This document shows, in pieces, positions 1 to 7,439 of a stretch of 64,000 nt of DNA. Within the stretch, counting starts at the first letter, position 1; each line of letters opens with the position of its first letter. Position numbers and translations under genes: made by a program. Location of the stretch: contig JAWLDA010000008.1 in assembly GCA_041686855.1 (NCBI GenBank), forward strand, positions 124,001 through 188,000. The letters run 5' to 3'. Source of the DNA: JAWLDA01 sp041686855 (GTDB lineage Bacteria; Bacillota; Limnochordia; DTU080; RSA5). Below the pieces are notes generated by a model. That model did no database searches. It worked only from the letters and a program-made list of their open reading frames with translations, and was not told where the DNA came from.

Positions 1-189
1 CAAGCCGACGTCTTTGGGTTTGGAGAGCTGATTCACCGAGAACATCCCAAGGTGTGGCGAGAGATCAGAGAGAATTGGCACGCCGTCTTCTCTCAGCTCA
101 AAATCGATGTTCAGGCCGACATAAAAGTGCGTCGCACCGGGCTGACCGGCCGTCCAGCCAGCCTGCGTGAAGAGCAACTAACGAGGTAG
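1..189 (+). CDS. Spore germination protein GerC/GerAC family, C-terminal end (partial)
   Basis: The first 62 codons, open from the window edge to TAG at 187-189, read as the end of the C-terminal domain of Ger(x)C germinant-receptor lipoproteins. The segment holds the pattern DVFGFGELIHREHPKVW, then a KxDVQADIKVRRTG strand, typical of that domain. GerC subunits are anchored to the spore inner membrane and, with GerA and GerB subunits, respond to germinants. The start, lipobox and upstream receptor genes lie outside the window. The assignment rests on recognisable sequence pattern; it is the main evidence that the organism makes endospores. Confidence 0.85.
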   Translation, partial: QADVFGFGELIHREHPKVWREIRENWHAVFSQLKIDVQADIKVRRTGLTGRPASLREEQLTR

Positions 190-198
190 GTGAGCGTC

Positions 199-429
199 GT
201 GGCGATTTTGACTATCTGCGCGTTCTTGCTCTTGTGGCTCCCTGAGATTCCGGGGATGCTTCACCACAAACAGACTCGTATCATTGTCGCGTTCGCCTGC
301 GTTTGGGCACTCGCCCTCACCCTTGCCCTCCTCGTACTTTACGGAGTCGACGTTAACCAGGTGACCCTGTTGTTGCGAGGGATCTTCGAACCCATCGGTA
401 GGATCGTCATCGTTCCGCCGCCAACGTGA
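199..429 (+). CDS. Small two-helix membrane protein, possible germinant receptor D-type subunit
   Basis: A 76-residue protein directly follows the GerC stop. GTG at 199 is preceded by AGGTGA at 5-6 nt; an in-frame GTG at 190 abuts the TAG of GerC and is less likely. Two hydrophobic segments (about residues 3-17 and 27-47) are joined by a short HHKQTR loop, followed by a third moderately hydrophobic stretch. Small two-helix D subunits are known to be encoded at the end of some germinant-receptor operons, so size, topology and position suggest that role. There is no sequence motif that proves it. Confidence 0.6.
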   Translation: MAILTICAFLLLWLPEIPGMLHHKQTRIIVAFACVWALALTLALLVLYGVDVNQVTLLLRGIFEPIGRIVIVPPPT

Positions 430-444
430 TAAACGGAGCGCCGA

Positions 445-1641
445 TCACTCACGGTGGCCCTGCTCCTCCATACCTGCGCCGGCCGCTACCATGCGCAACT
501 CGTTGCTCCCGGGAGTGAGCGAGATGCGGCGGCTCGGCACACCGATCGACAGGCCCAGATCTTCGATGATCCTCATGATCTCCAAGTTCACCTCTTGTCG
601 TACTTTCATGTGCTCCTTCCAGGCCGTAGAGATGGTAAAGAAGTAGACCATGATCTCGAGCGCTTCTTCACCAAACCCCTCGAAGCTGATCAAGTGAAAG
701 GTCTGGTCGACCCCCGGATGGTTGGTGACCAATTCGTCGATCCGATTGACGAGCGCCTCAACCTGCTCCGCCGAGGCGTCGTAAGCGATCCTCAGGGTGT
801 AACTGACTCGGCGGACGGGCATGGCGGACCAATTCTCTATGTGACTGTTCGCAATCGTCTTGTTGGGTAGCGTTACGAGGGACTTGGGCCAGGTGCGAAT
901 GCGCGTTGAGCGAAAGCCTATAACCTCAACAAATCCTTCGACGTCGCCGATCTGCACCCAGTCGCCCACTTTGAAGGGCTTGTCCGTAAAGACGATCACT
1001 GAACCAAAGACGTTGGCGATCGTATCCTGCGCCGCCAAGGCGACGGCCAGGCCGCCGATCCCCAAACCGCCAAGGAGGCTGGCGATCGGATATCCCAGGT
1101 GTTGGATGACCAGGAGACTCCCCACGACACCGACAAACACCTTGAGCGCCTTGCGGAGCAGCGGAATTACCGGCACGTCGACCGGGAGATCCTTCTCCTC
1201 AGCTCGATCGCGCAAGTAGAGGGCCAAGACGTCCACCAAGCGGATCGCCGCCCAGATTGCAATGGAGGCGACGGCTACCTGGAAGCTCTGATCGACAAAC
1301 TCTGACGAGACCACTGTGATGGGGGAGGCGCCCTCCGCCGGGAACATCAACACTTTGGTCGCCCAGTACAGTCCGATCAATCCTAGGAGTGCCACAAGGG
1401 GATCCATCAATGCATTGAGCAGACGCCCGGTGTACCCATCCCCTGCGTGACCGATCCAGGGGACAAGGAATCGCTCGATGATGGAGGTTGCGATCTTCCG
1501 AGCGAACAGCGAGAGTGTGATAAAGAAAAACGCCAAGAGGTACTGCCACAAAGCGATATCGAGCCACTTCGCCGAAGCGAGTACCCTTAGGTCGAGTCCC
1601 AAGCCGTTGAAGAATTCAAGCGTTCCATTAATGACATCCAA
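445..1641 (-). CDS. MscS-family mechanosensitive ion channel
   Basis: A small-conductance mechanosensitive channel that would open under membrane tension to release osmolytes after hypo-osmotic shock. Several N-terminal transmembrane helices precede the pore-lining TM3 (GGLGIGGLAVALAAQDT), which runs into the MscS beta domain (FKVGDWVQIGDVEGFVEVIGF, then RTWPKSLVTLPNK) and the C-terminal alpha/beta domain. TTG at 1641 is chosen because GGGAGG lies 9-10 nt upstream; a second in-frame TTG at 1731 has a weaker GAGG. The product is about 398 residues, normal for YnaI/YbdG-like members. It is convergent with the germination operon. Confidence 0.92.
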   Translation of the reverse strand: MDVINGTLEFFNGLGLDLRVLASAKWLDIALWQYLLAFFFITLSLFARKIATSIIERFLVPWIGHAGDGYTGRLLNALMDPLVALLGLIGLYWATKVLMFPAEGASPITVVSSEFVDQSFQVAVASIAIWAAIRLVDVLALYLRDRAEEKDLPVDVPVIPLLRKALKVFVGVVGSLLVIQHLGYPIASLLGGLGIGGLAVALAAQDTIANVFGSVIVFTDKPFKVGDWVQIGDVEGFVEVIGFRSTRIRTWPKSLVTLPNKTIANSHIENWSAMPVRRVSYTLRIAYDASAEQVEALVNRIDELVTNHPGVDQTFHLISFEGFGEEALEIMVYFFTISTAWKEHMKVRQEVNLEIMRIIEDLGLSIGVPSRRISLTPGSNELRMVAAGAGMEEQGHRE

Positions 1642-1801
1642 ACGTGCTTCGCCTCCCTGCAAATCACTGCCCTTCAAATGTTTACCGATGCAGACTGATT
1701 CAAACCCGTGCGCCGCCAAAGACGCGCGCAAGGTATGCCTCGCGCATAATGCGGCCGTCCGGTCGGGGAATGCTACCGATGATCATGGAGGTGTTCACGG
1801 A

Positions 1802-1996
1802 ATGGAGAATGACTACACGGTGGCAGACGCGCTTTCACCCGACGAGCTCGAACGCATACGCTCCCTTGAAGAAGAGCTTAGTCAAAAGCACCAAAAGCCC
1901 ATCGCCCTCGTCGCTTATGAGCGGGCGGAAGGAAGCGTATCATCCCAACTGAGCGTCGAGTTTATCGATCATCCCAGCGGTTCACCTCAACGGTGA
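1802..1996 (+). CDS. Small acidic hypothetical protein
   Basis: A 64-residue soluble protein begins at ATG 1802, 8 nt after a strong GGAGGTG (1787-1793). The sequence is acidic and amphipathic (SPDELERIRSLEEELSQ, then a hydrophobic IALVAYER strand), with real-protein composition and a good ribosome binding site. It overlaps the 3' end of the convergent DmeF-like gene by 35 bases. I do not recognise a family. It lies alone between the divergent MscS gene and the metal exporter. Confidence 0.6.
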   Translation: MENDYTVADALSPDELERIRSLEEELSQKHQKPIALVAYERAEGSVSSQLSVEFIDHPSGSPQR

Positions 1997-2927
1997 CGTG
2001 CGCCAGTCCCGGATGTTCCGGCAGGAGGCATTTGTAATGAGTCGGCGGTCGTGGGTCTTGCGAGACAACCGAAAGGATCACGCCATAGATACTGGGGCCA
2101 ATCGACCATAGGTGCAGGTCGGCTACATGAGCGGTGCCGTCAGCCTCTACGCTCTGCCGTATCTCTTTCTGCAGCCCTGGTGGCCCCTGTTTGTCAAGGA
2201 GCACCCCTGCCGTGGAACGCAGGAGTCCCAAGGACCATTTTGAGATCAACACTGCGCCCACAATGCCCATCAGCGGGTCCATCCAGAGAAGTCCAAAGTA
2301 TTTTGCCGCCAACAGCGCGAAAATCGCGATCAAAGAGGTCAACGCATCGGCTAGCACGTGCAAGTAGGCCGATCGCAGATTGTGATCATGTGCGTGATCG
2401 TCGTGGTGGCCTCCATGATCGCCGTGATGATCGTGGTCGTGATGATGATCATGACCGTGTTCGTGATCGTGATCGTGTCCTAGAATAAACACTGAAGCTC
2501 CGTTTACAATCAAACCGAGGACCGCCACCGCAATCGCTTGATTATAGGCGATCTCTACGGGAGAAAGGAGCCGCTCCATGCTCTCCCACACCATCATGAG
2601 CGCGAAGAGGGCCAACAGGACGGCTCCCGTGAATCCTCCGAGTGCATTCGCCTTACCGGTCCCGAAGCTGAATTGTGCGTCATGCGCATGCCGACGGGCA
2701 TAGATATAGGCAAACGCACTTATCGTCAGAGCAGCTGCGTGGGATGCCATATGGAGTCCGTCCGCCAGGAGCGCCATCGAACCATAAAATATGCCGGCGG
2801 CAATCTCAATCACCATCATTGAGGCGGTGATTGCTATAACAATAAGTGTTCGCCGCTCACCGGGACGTTTTTGATCCTGTCCAAAGCTGTGGGTGTGCTG
2901 CCACTGTTGCAAGTCAGCTTGTTGCAT
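1962..2927 (-). CDS. Cation diffusion facilitator, DmeF-like Co/Ni/Zn efflux transporter
   Basis: A CDF antiporter of the inner membrane that would export divalent metal ions in exchange for protons. The N-terminal LQQWQHTHSF segment, LADGLHMASHAAAL in TM2 and NLRSAYLHVLADALTS in TM5 match the DmeF branch, and metal-binding H/D residues are in place. A His/Asp-rich loop (HDHDHEHGHDHHHDHD) follows TM4. It is about 321 residues, usual length. ATG 2927 matches the family N-terminus; TTG at 2933 has better spacing to AGGAGG and is the alternative. A ZIP importer lies 2 kb away, giving the neighbourhood a metal theme. Confidence 0.92.
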   Translation of the reverse strand: MQQADLQQWQHTHSFGQDQKRPGERRTLIVIAITASMMVIEIAAGIFYGSMALLADGLHMASHAAALTISAFAYIYARRHAHDAQFSFGTGKANALGGFTGAVLLALFALMMVWESMERLLSPVEIAYNQAIAVAVLGLIVNGASVFILGHDHDHEHGHDHHHDHDHHGDHGGHHDDHAHDHNLRSAYLHVLADALTSLIAIFALLAAKYFGLLWMDPLMGIVGAVLISKWSLGLLRSTAGVLLDKQGPPGLQKEIRQSVEADGTAHVADLHLWSIGPSIYGVILSVVSQDPRPPTHYKCLLPEHPGLAHVTVEVNRWDDR

Positions 2928-2989
2928 TCTCAACTCGCGCCTCCTCACCGCCTCCTGATTAAACGTGTGGCACGCGGATCCCTGTCACT

Positions 2990-3562
2990 TTAGCCGCGAG
3001 CTCTATCGGCGGCAATCGCCCTTCTTGTGCGGCCCGCCTCACGCAGGCCAAACCAAATCAATCCGTAGAGTGGGAAGAGGCCGAGCACCCATCCGAGCCA
3101 TATCGGGAATCCGGGCGGCTCACCGACCGGATACCATTCACTCCAACCAATGGATCGCCCCAGCGGTCCATTGATCTCAAAGAGCCAACGCCACTCCCCA
3201 GGGTCGACCATGCCGGCGATGTCAACAACCCATGCGTTGTTGATACCGGGATACGTCCGCAGGCTTCGGTAACCCGTCGCCGCAGCCTCTCCCCCCGGTT
3301 TCGGGAGCCAACGCCAGCGCCCGGACTTGCCTGCAATCCCTCCCTCGACTTCAATGACAAACCGCTGATTGGTCATCGCCCTCACAGGCCACACGGTGTA
3401 ATGAATCGTCAGATCGTACGGGCCGACCTTCACTCGTTCGACGTGCGCGCTCTCCCACGTCTCGTACGGCGACGCGCCGTACGCTTCATTCGTTCCCAAA
3501 AGGATTGAACAGACGAAGATGAGCACCCCTAACGCCGCCATGCTCCTCCAACCGCTTCGCGC
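2990..3562 (-). CDS. Secreted/membrane-anchored protein of unknown function
   Basis: About 190 residues from TTG 3562, preceded by AAGGGGG at a suitable distance. An N-terminal signal peptide (LARSGWRSMAALGVLIFVCSILL, cleavage near AYG-A) is followed by an extracytoplasmic beta-rich domain (YDLTIHYTVWPVRAMTNQRF, then a GRWRWLPKPGG turn). A C-terminal transmembrane helix (FPIWLGWVLGLFPLYGLIWFG) and a basic tail end the protein. The domain vaguely recalls YtkA/FixH-type copper-related domains but I see no metal ligands that would confirm it. It starts 40 bp after the upstream membrane-protein gene, so the two are probably co-transcribed. Confidence 0.6.
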   Translation of the reverse strand, partial: ARSGWRSMAALGVLIFVCSILLGTNEAYGASPYETWESAHVERVKVGPYDLTIHYTVWPVRAMTNQRFVIEVEGGIAGKSGRWRWLPKPGGEAAATGYRSLRTYPGINNAWVVDIAGMVDPGEWRWLFEINGPLGRSIGWSEWYPVGEPPGFPIWLGWVLGLFPLYGLIWFGLREAGRTRRAIAADRARG

Positions 3563-3602
3563 CAACGTGTCGGCCCCCTTTGCCGCAAACGTTATCCAAG
3601 TG

Positions 3603-4805
3603 TTATCGATCGGTGTGGCGCAGAACGACTCCCGCATTCCAACCCAGCCACCCGCCGAACGCCGCAACGAATGGGAGCGCAATGAGCGTCGGGATAAAGG
3701 CGGGAGCGTACTCCGCTCCCAGCCTGGCGACGTTCACCATCGTTTCGCCTCGAGCCTGAGCCACACTTACACCGATCGCGATCCAACGCGGGTCGATCAG
3801 ATAGTTCGCGGTCAAACCTACGGCCGCCCCCAACCAAATGGCCACACGGCGACGCAGACGCATCCGCTCACCCATAAACAGCGCACCATCAATCAACAGG
3901 GCGGCCACAAACAAGTAGGCCGGCATCGCTTCACCCAATGCCGAGACAAAGATAGCGCCCGAGCGATAGGGCAGCTCCAAAATCTCCGATTGGAGGCTCG
4001 TAGCCAACGGGGTGACCCAGATCATCACCCAGCGGATCCCTAGGTAAACCAAGGCAGTGAGCGTCGCTGCGCCCCTAACGCGGGTGAAGGAGGCGACCGC
4101 GAATAAGCCCAGTGGGAAGAGGATGCTCGAGATGAGACCGTAGAGGATAAACGGACCTACCCGTTGGATGTTGTCGATCGCCACGAGCAAGAAAAAGCTC
4201 AACTGGGCCATCAGGATGGCCATGTTGACACAGACGCCTAATGATGCCCAACGCCAGCCGGCTTCGTCTCCTCGCTTCTTCGCGCGGTTACCTTCCGACG
4301 CAAACGCGTACACAGCGCCTGTCATGATAATCGGACCGCTAAACAAGAGGCCAAAGTGCGGTGGAGAGAGCAACGTGACATCGAAACCGTACAGCGTGTG
4401 CCACCACAAGTCGTAAAGGCCGCTAATGAGAAAGGCGGCCGAGCCTAACCCGGCTACAATGAATCCCACGGGCGCTCGAAAGAGGCCGAGCCACGGTGTG
4501 GTCGTCTCGTCGGTTACGCCGGCCTCTTTCCTACGATACTTCAAGGTGCTTGCAAGGCCCACGACCAGGGAGACCATCCCTGCGACCGCCACCGCACTAT
4601 AAAAGGTGGTGTGCGGCGCTGTCCAAAAGGTGTCGGGACCCACATCGGCGTGCCACTGAATATCCCACGCAATCCCTACGAGGAAGAGGAACGATGCCAT
4701 CGTCAGCATCGTTGATGCAAGCATTCTAAACTGCGACTCTTTCCGATCCACTCGCAGCGCTCGCTTACTTCTCGTCACCCTTGTTTCTCGGACCGCCGTA
4801 GCCAC
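3603..4805 (-). CDS. Polytopic membrane protein with repeated W-H/P-P-H motifs, unknown function
   Basis: A 400-residue integral membrane protein with about ten hydrophobic segments. GTG 4805 has GGGAGG 8 nt upstream. Two similar half-motifs occur: DIQWHADVGPDTFWTAPHT near residues 48-66 and DLWWHTLYGFDVTLLSPPH near 132-150. This suggests an internal duplication with conserved His residues placed near membrane edges, possibly a metal or haem site. I do not recognise a named family. It forms a likely two-gene operon with the downstream secreted protein and lies between a CDF exporter and a ZIP importer, so metal handling is a reasonable inference only. Confidence 0.65.
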   Translation of the reverse strand: MATAVRETRVTRSKRALRVDRKESQFRMLASTMLTMASFLFLVGIAWDIQWHADVGPDTFWTAPHTTFYSAVAVAGMVSLVVGLASTLKYRRKEAGVTDETTTPWLGLFRAPVGFIVAGLGSAAFLISGLYDLWWHTLYGFDVTLLSPPHFGLLFSGPIIMTGAVYAFASEGNRAKKRGDEAGWRWASLGVCVNMAILMAQLSFFLLVAIDNIQRVGPFILYGLISSILFPLGLFAVASFTRVRGAATLTALVYLGIRWVMIWVTPLATSLQSEILELPYRSGAIFVSALGEAMPAYLFVAALLIDGALFMGERMRLRRRVAIWLGAAVGLTANYLIDPRWIAIGVSVAQARGETMVNVARLGAEYAPAFIPTLIALPFVAAFGGWLGWNAGVVLRHTDR

Positions 4806-5041
4806 GACATAGACCTCCCTTGTCCCCCCGTGAATGTCCCATCATATTCGCCATCGACGTAGGCCGTCACCTTCCTATTCGCTGGCTCTAGGAAGTATGC
4901 CGAGGCGCTGGCAACCCCGCTACTCTTCCCCATCGGGCAGGTGCATCCAGCTACGGGCCGAACACTGCAACGTATCCGTTGGACCAAACAGCTGGGAGGA
5001 TTCCGGGTCGATGACGAACTGGGCGCAGCAACCACAAACCA

Positions 5042-5070
5042 GTCGTCCCTCGCTCCAAAAGAGGGACGAC
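5042..5070 (+). promoter_or_regulatory. Hairpin covering the ZIP gene ribosome binding site
   Basis: A perfect 10-bp stem, GTCGTCCCTC (5042-5051) with GAGGGACGAC (5061-5070), closes a 9-nt loop. The descending arm contains the GAGGG that would be the Shine-Dalgarno for ATG 5076. A folded transcript would hide the ribosome binding site, which suggests translational control of the metal importer. The 4806-5041 stretch upstream shows no other gene or known riboswitch that I could recognise. Confidence 0.5.
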
Positions 5071-5075
5071 GCCTG

Positions 5076-5861
5076 ATGTTCGAAGCCGCAAACCAGAGTA
5101 GCCTCATCCTCATTGGTCTGCTTACCAGCCTCGCAGCCGGGTGCGCAACGGGAATCGGAGCACTCCCCATCTTTTTCACGCGCGAGATTTCACCCAAGTG
5201 GCAAGACGGTATGCTGGGAATGGCGGCCGGCGTGATGCTGGCGGCTACGGCCTTTAGCCTCGTCGTGCCGGCCATCGAATACGGTGGCGGCGGTGTCAAA
5301 GGGGCAGGCATCGCCGTCGTGGGCATTCTGCTGGGCGGCATCTTTTTGGACCTGGTCGACCTTTACGCCCCGCATCGCCACTTTCTCAAAGGACTAGAGG
5401 GAGGCGCCGAATCGTCCGCCCTCGCCAAGATCTGGCTGTTTGTCATCGCGATTGCGATCCACAACTTCCCTGAGGGTCTGGCGGTTGGAGTCGGCATCGG
5501 CAGCGGTGACCTCTCCAACGGAATCACCCTCGCGATCGGAATTGGTTTGCAAAACATCCCCGAAGGATTGGCAGTGGCATTGGCGCTCATCGGCCAGAAT
5601 TACACGGCCAAGAACGCTTTTCTGGTCGCGCTGTTGACCGGCCTTGTCGAACCGCTCGGCGGTCTGCTCGGCGCCGCCGGTGTCGTCCTGGCCCAGCCGA
5701 TCCTCCCCTACGCACTCGCCGTCGCCGCAGGCGCCATGCTTTTTGTGATCAGTGACGAGATCATTCCCGAAACCCATCAACGGGGCAACGAACGGATTGC
5801 CACCTACATGGTCCTCATTGGCTTCGTCATCATGATGTTCCTCGATACGACACTGAGCTAA
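5076..5861 (+). CDS. ZIP family metal transporter (GufA-like)
   Basis: A 261-residue ZIP permease expected to move Zn2+ or related divalent ions into the cytoplasm. Eight membrane segments are visible. The metal site signatures are HNFPEG in TM4 and QNIPEG in TM5, followed by VEPLGG, which places it in the GufA-like branch. The C-terminal DEIIPETHQRG motif before the last helix is also characteristic. ATG 5076 was chosen because the ZIP homology begins there; the longer upstream reading frame lacks protein character. The start lies just after a hairpin that includes its ribosome binding site. It converges on the TpsB gene. Confidence 0.92.
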   Translation: MFEAANQSSLILIGLLTSLAAGCATGIGALPIFFTREISPKWQDGMLGMAAGVMLAATAFSLVVPAIEYGGGGVKGAGIAVVGILLGGIFLDLVDLYAPHRHFLKGLEGGAESSALAKIWLFVIAIAIHNFPEGLAVGVGIGSGDLSNGITLAIGIGLQNIPEGLAVALALIGQNYTAKNAFLVALLTGLVEPLGGLLGAAGVVLAQPILPYALAVAAGAMLFVISDEIIPETHQRGNERIATYMVLIGFVIMMFLDTTLS

Positions 5862-5877
5862 CCTGTGCGAGCAGCTG

Positions 5878-7395
5878 TCAAAAGCCTACCTCGACCCGGA
5901 AGTGGAGCCGCCCCCATCCGCTTTCGGGTCGGTCGTCTTCGTCGAGAGGAATGCCGTACACCACATTTCCGGAGAGATGCTTCAAGCCCACCGTCGCCCC
6001 GATCCCGACACTCGTAGCGTAATCTTCAGGGGTATACGGTTCATCGTTCCCTTTGTACGGATAGGCGGCACCGTGGTCGACGAAGGCGAAGGCTTCAACG
6101 CCGTTGGCAAGAGGCCGTGCCACCTCGAGACTCATCTGATAGCCTCCGTCTCCAATGAGCTCGCCGGCAGAGAGGCCTCTGAGAGTGCCTACACCCCCAA
6201 GTTGAAACTGTTCGGACGCGGGGAGTAACTCCGTCGCAGCGAGTTGCACTGTCGTGCGATAGGTCAGCCTATACGGATTGATCCACATCCACTGACGGGA
6301 GAGGTTACCGTTGTACGTTGTAAACGGCGTCTGCTCGGCACCACTCTCCGCCTTCCCATGGGATACCCTGTGGCTGATCGTTAGCGCAACGTTGTCGTTC
6401 GAGTGCTGCGATGTCAGCCCGTACACAAAAGCTCTCACGTGCCCGCCGATGAGTTTTGCTCCGGAGAAGTAAGTGCCTGACTCCTTCTCGTGGTACTCTA
6501 TGGACGCCAGCACCTTGGTCCCCGCCTCCACGGCAAGGGGTCGACTCCAGACGAGGCTGCCTCCCGACGACTCGCCCGAGATGTCGACGCTCTCAAACTC
6601 TCCGGCGATAATCCGAATCTGATTCTGATAGTATGTGAGGCCGATCCGAGAGCCCCAACGATCATACGGCAGAGAGTAGGAGAATGAACCGGCAGTCGTC
6701 CCCTCCGCTCTTATCAACGATAGTGTAAGCGCGTCACGAAAGCCAAACAGGCTCCTGCTGGCCAAGGTGAGACCGCGCTGACCTTCGCCTGTCTCTCCCC
6801 GGCCGGAGTTCGCATAGGAGAGACTCCCTTGCCATCGGGCCGGTTCGGCCACATGCAAGACGTAATCCGTCGCGCCAAACGTCTCACCCGGTTGCAACTC
6901 CGCTCTGAGCTGTACGTCGTTGATCGCGTTAAAATAAGCAATGTCCGCTTCGAGACGCTCGAGTTTGACCAGGTCCCCCGGCCGCAACGACATGGCCCGT
7001 AGTACATAGGAGGGTTGAGTTGAGCGGTTGCCTTGCACTGAGATTTCTCCGACCTTGCCTTCGACGAGGGTGACGTGGACGACTCCGTCCTCGATCGTCT
7101 GAGGCGCAAGGATCGCTTTTGCCGTGACGTATCCCCGTTGTGCGTAAAGCTCATTGAGCCGGCTGACGACCTCGTTGAGCTCCTCGAGAGTCACCATCGC
7201 GCCTTGGTACTCTCGAGTGACTGCCTCGATCTCCTCGTCGGTGAGAATCTCCGACGCATCCGTGCGAATCTCACGGACGTAGAACGCCGAGGTTGCCCGC
7301 TCGGCCCCCGCCTGCGCCTCTGCCCAGCCCACCGCCGTCAGTTGGCCCAAAAGAGCCACAACGAGGAGAGCGATACACTCTCTTAACACCTTCAT
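5878..7395 (-). CDS. Two-partner secretion outer-membrane transporter (TpsB, ShlB/FhaC/HecB family)
   Basis: An Omp85-superfamily pore that would secrete the adhesin encoded just upstream. ATG 7395 begins a signal peptide (MKVLRECIALLVVALLGQL, cleavage after AQA). Two POTRA domains follow: residues about 35-105 (FYVREIRTDASEILTDEEI) and 110-175 (VEGKVGEISVQGN). A beta barrel fills the rest. The L6 signature appears as GGVGTLRGL in place of the usual VRGY/F. The protein ends in VEVGF, a C-terminal Phe as in outer-membrane barrels. It starts 44 bp after the TpsA stop, so both belong to one operon. TpsB proteins need an outer membrane, which is notable beside a germination gene. Confidence 0.93.
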   Translation of the reverse strand: MKVLRECIALLVVALLGQLTAVGWAEAQAGAERATSAFYVREIRTDASEILTDEEIEAVTREYQGAMVTLEELNEVVSRLNELYAQRGYVTAKAILAPQTIEDGVVHVTLVEGKVGEISVQGNRSTQPSYVLRAMSLRPGDLVKLERLEADIAYFNAINDVQLRAELQPGETFGATDYVLHVAEPARWQGSLSYANSGRGETGEGQRGLTLASRSLFGFRDALTLSLIRAEGTTAGSFSYSLPYDRWGSRIGLTYYQNQIRIIAGEFESVDISGESSGGSLVWSRPLAVEAGTKVLASIEYHEKESGTYFSGAKLIGGHVRAFVYGLTSQHSNDNVALTISHRVSHGKAESGAEQTPFTTYNGNLSRQWMWINPYRLTYRTTVQLAATELLPASEQFQLGGVGTLRGLSAGELIGDGGYQMSLEVARPLANGVEAFAFVDHGAAYPYKGNDEPYTPEDYATSVGIGATVGLKHLSGNVVYGIPLDEDDRPESGWGRLHFRVEVGF

Positions 7396-7439
7396 GAATA
7401 TCCCCACCCTACCGCTCTCCATGGGTTACGAAGCTCGCC

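Noticed and set aside
4870..4980. Possible cobalamin-type riboswitch between 4806 and 5075
   Set aside because: Short GCCAG and GGGCAGG matches were considered, but the order and spacing do not fit a B12 element on either strand.
4775..5341. Minus-strand frame across the ZIP gene start
   Set aside because: Its first half is antisense to the ZIP coding region. The last part (around 4810-4940) looks somewhat protein-like, but no start, family or ribosome site supports a gene.
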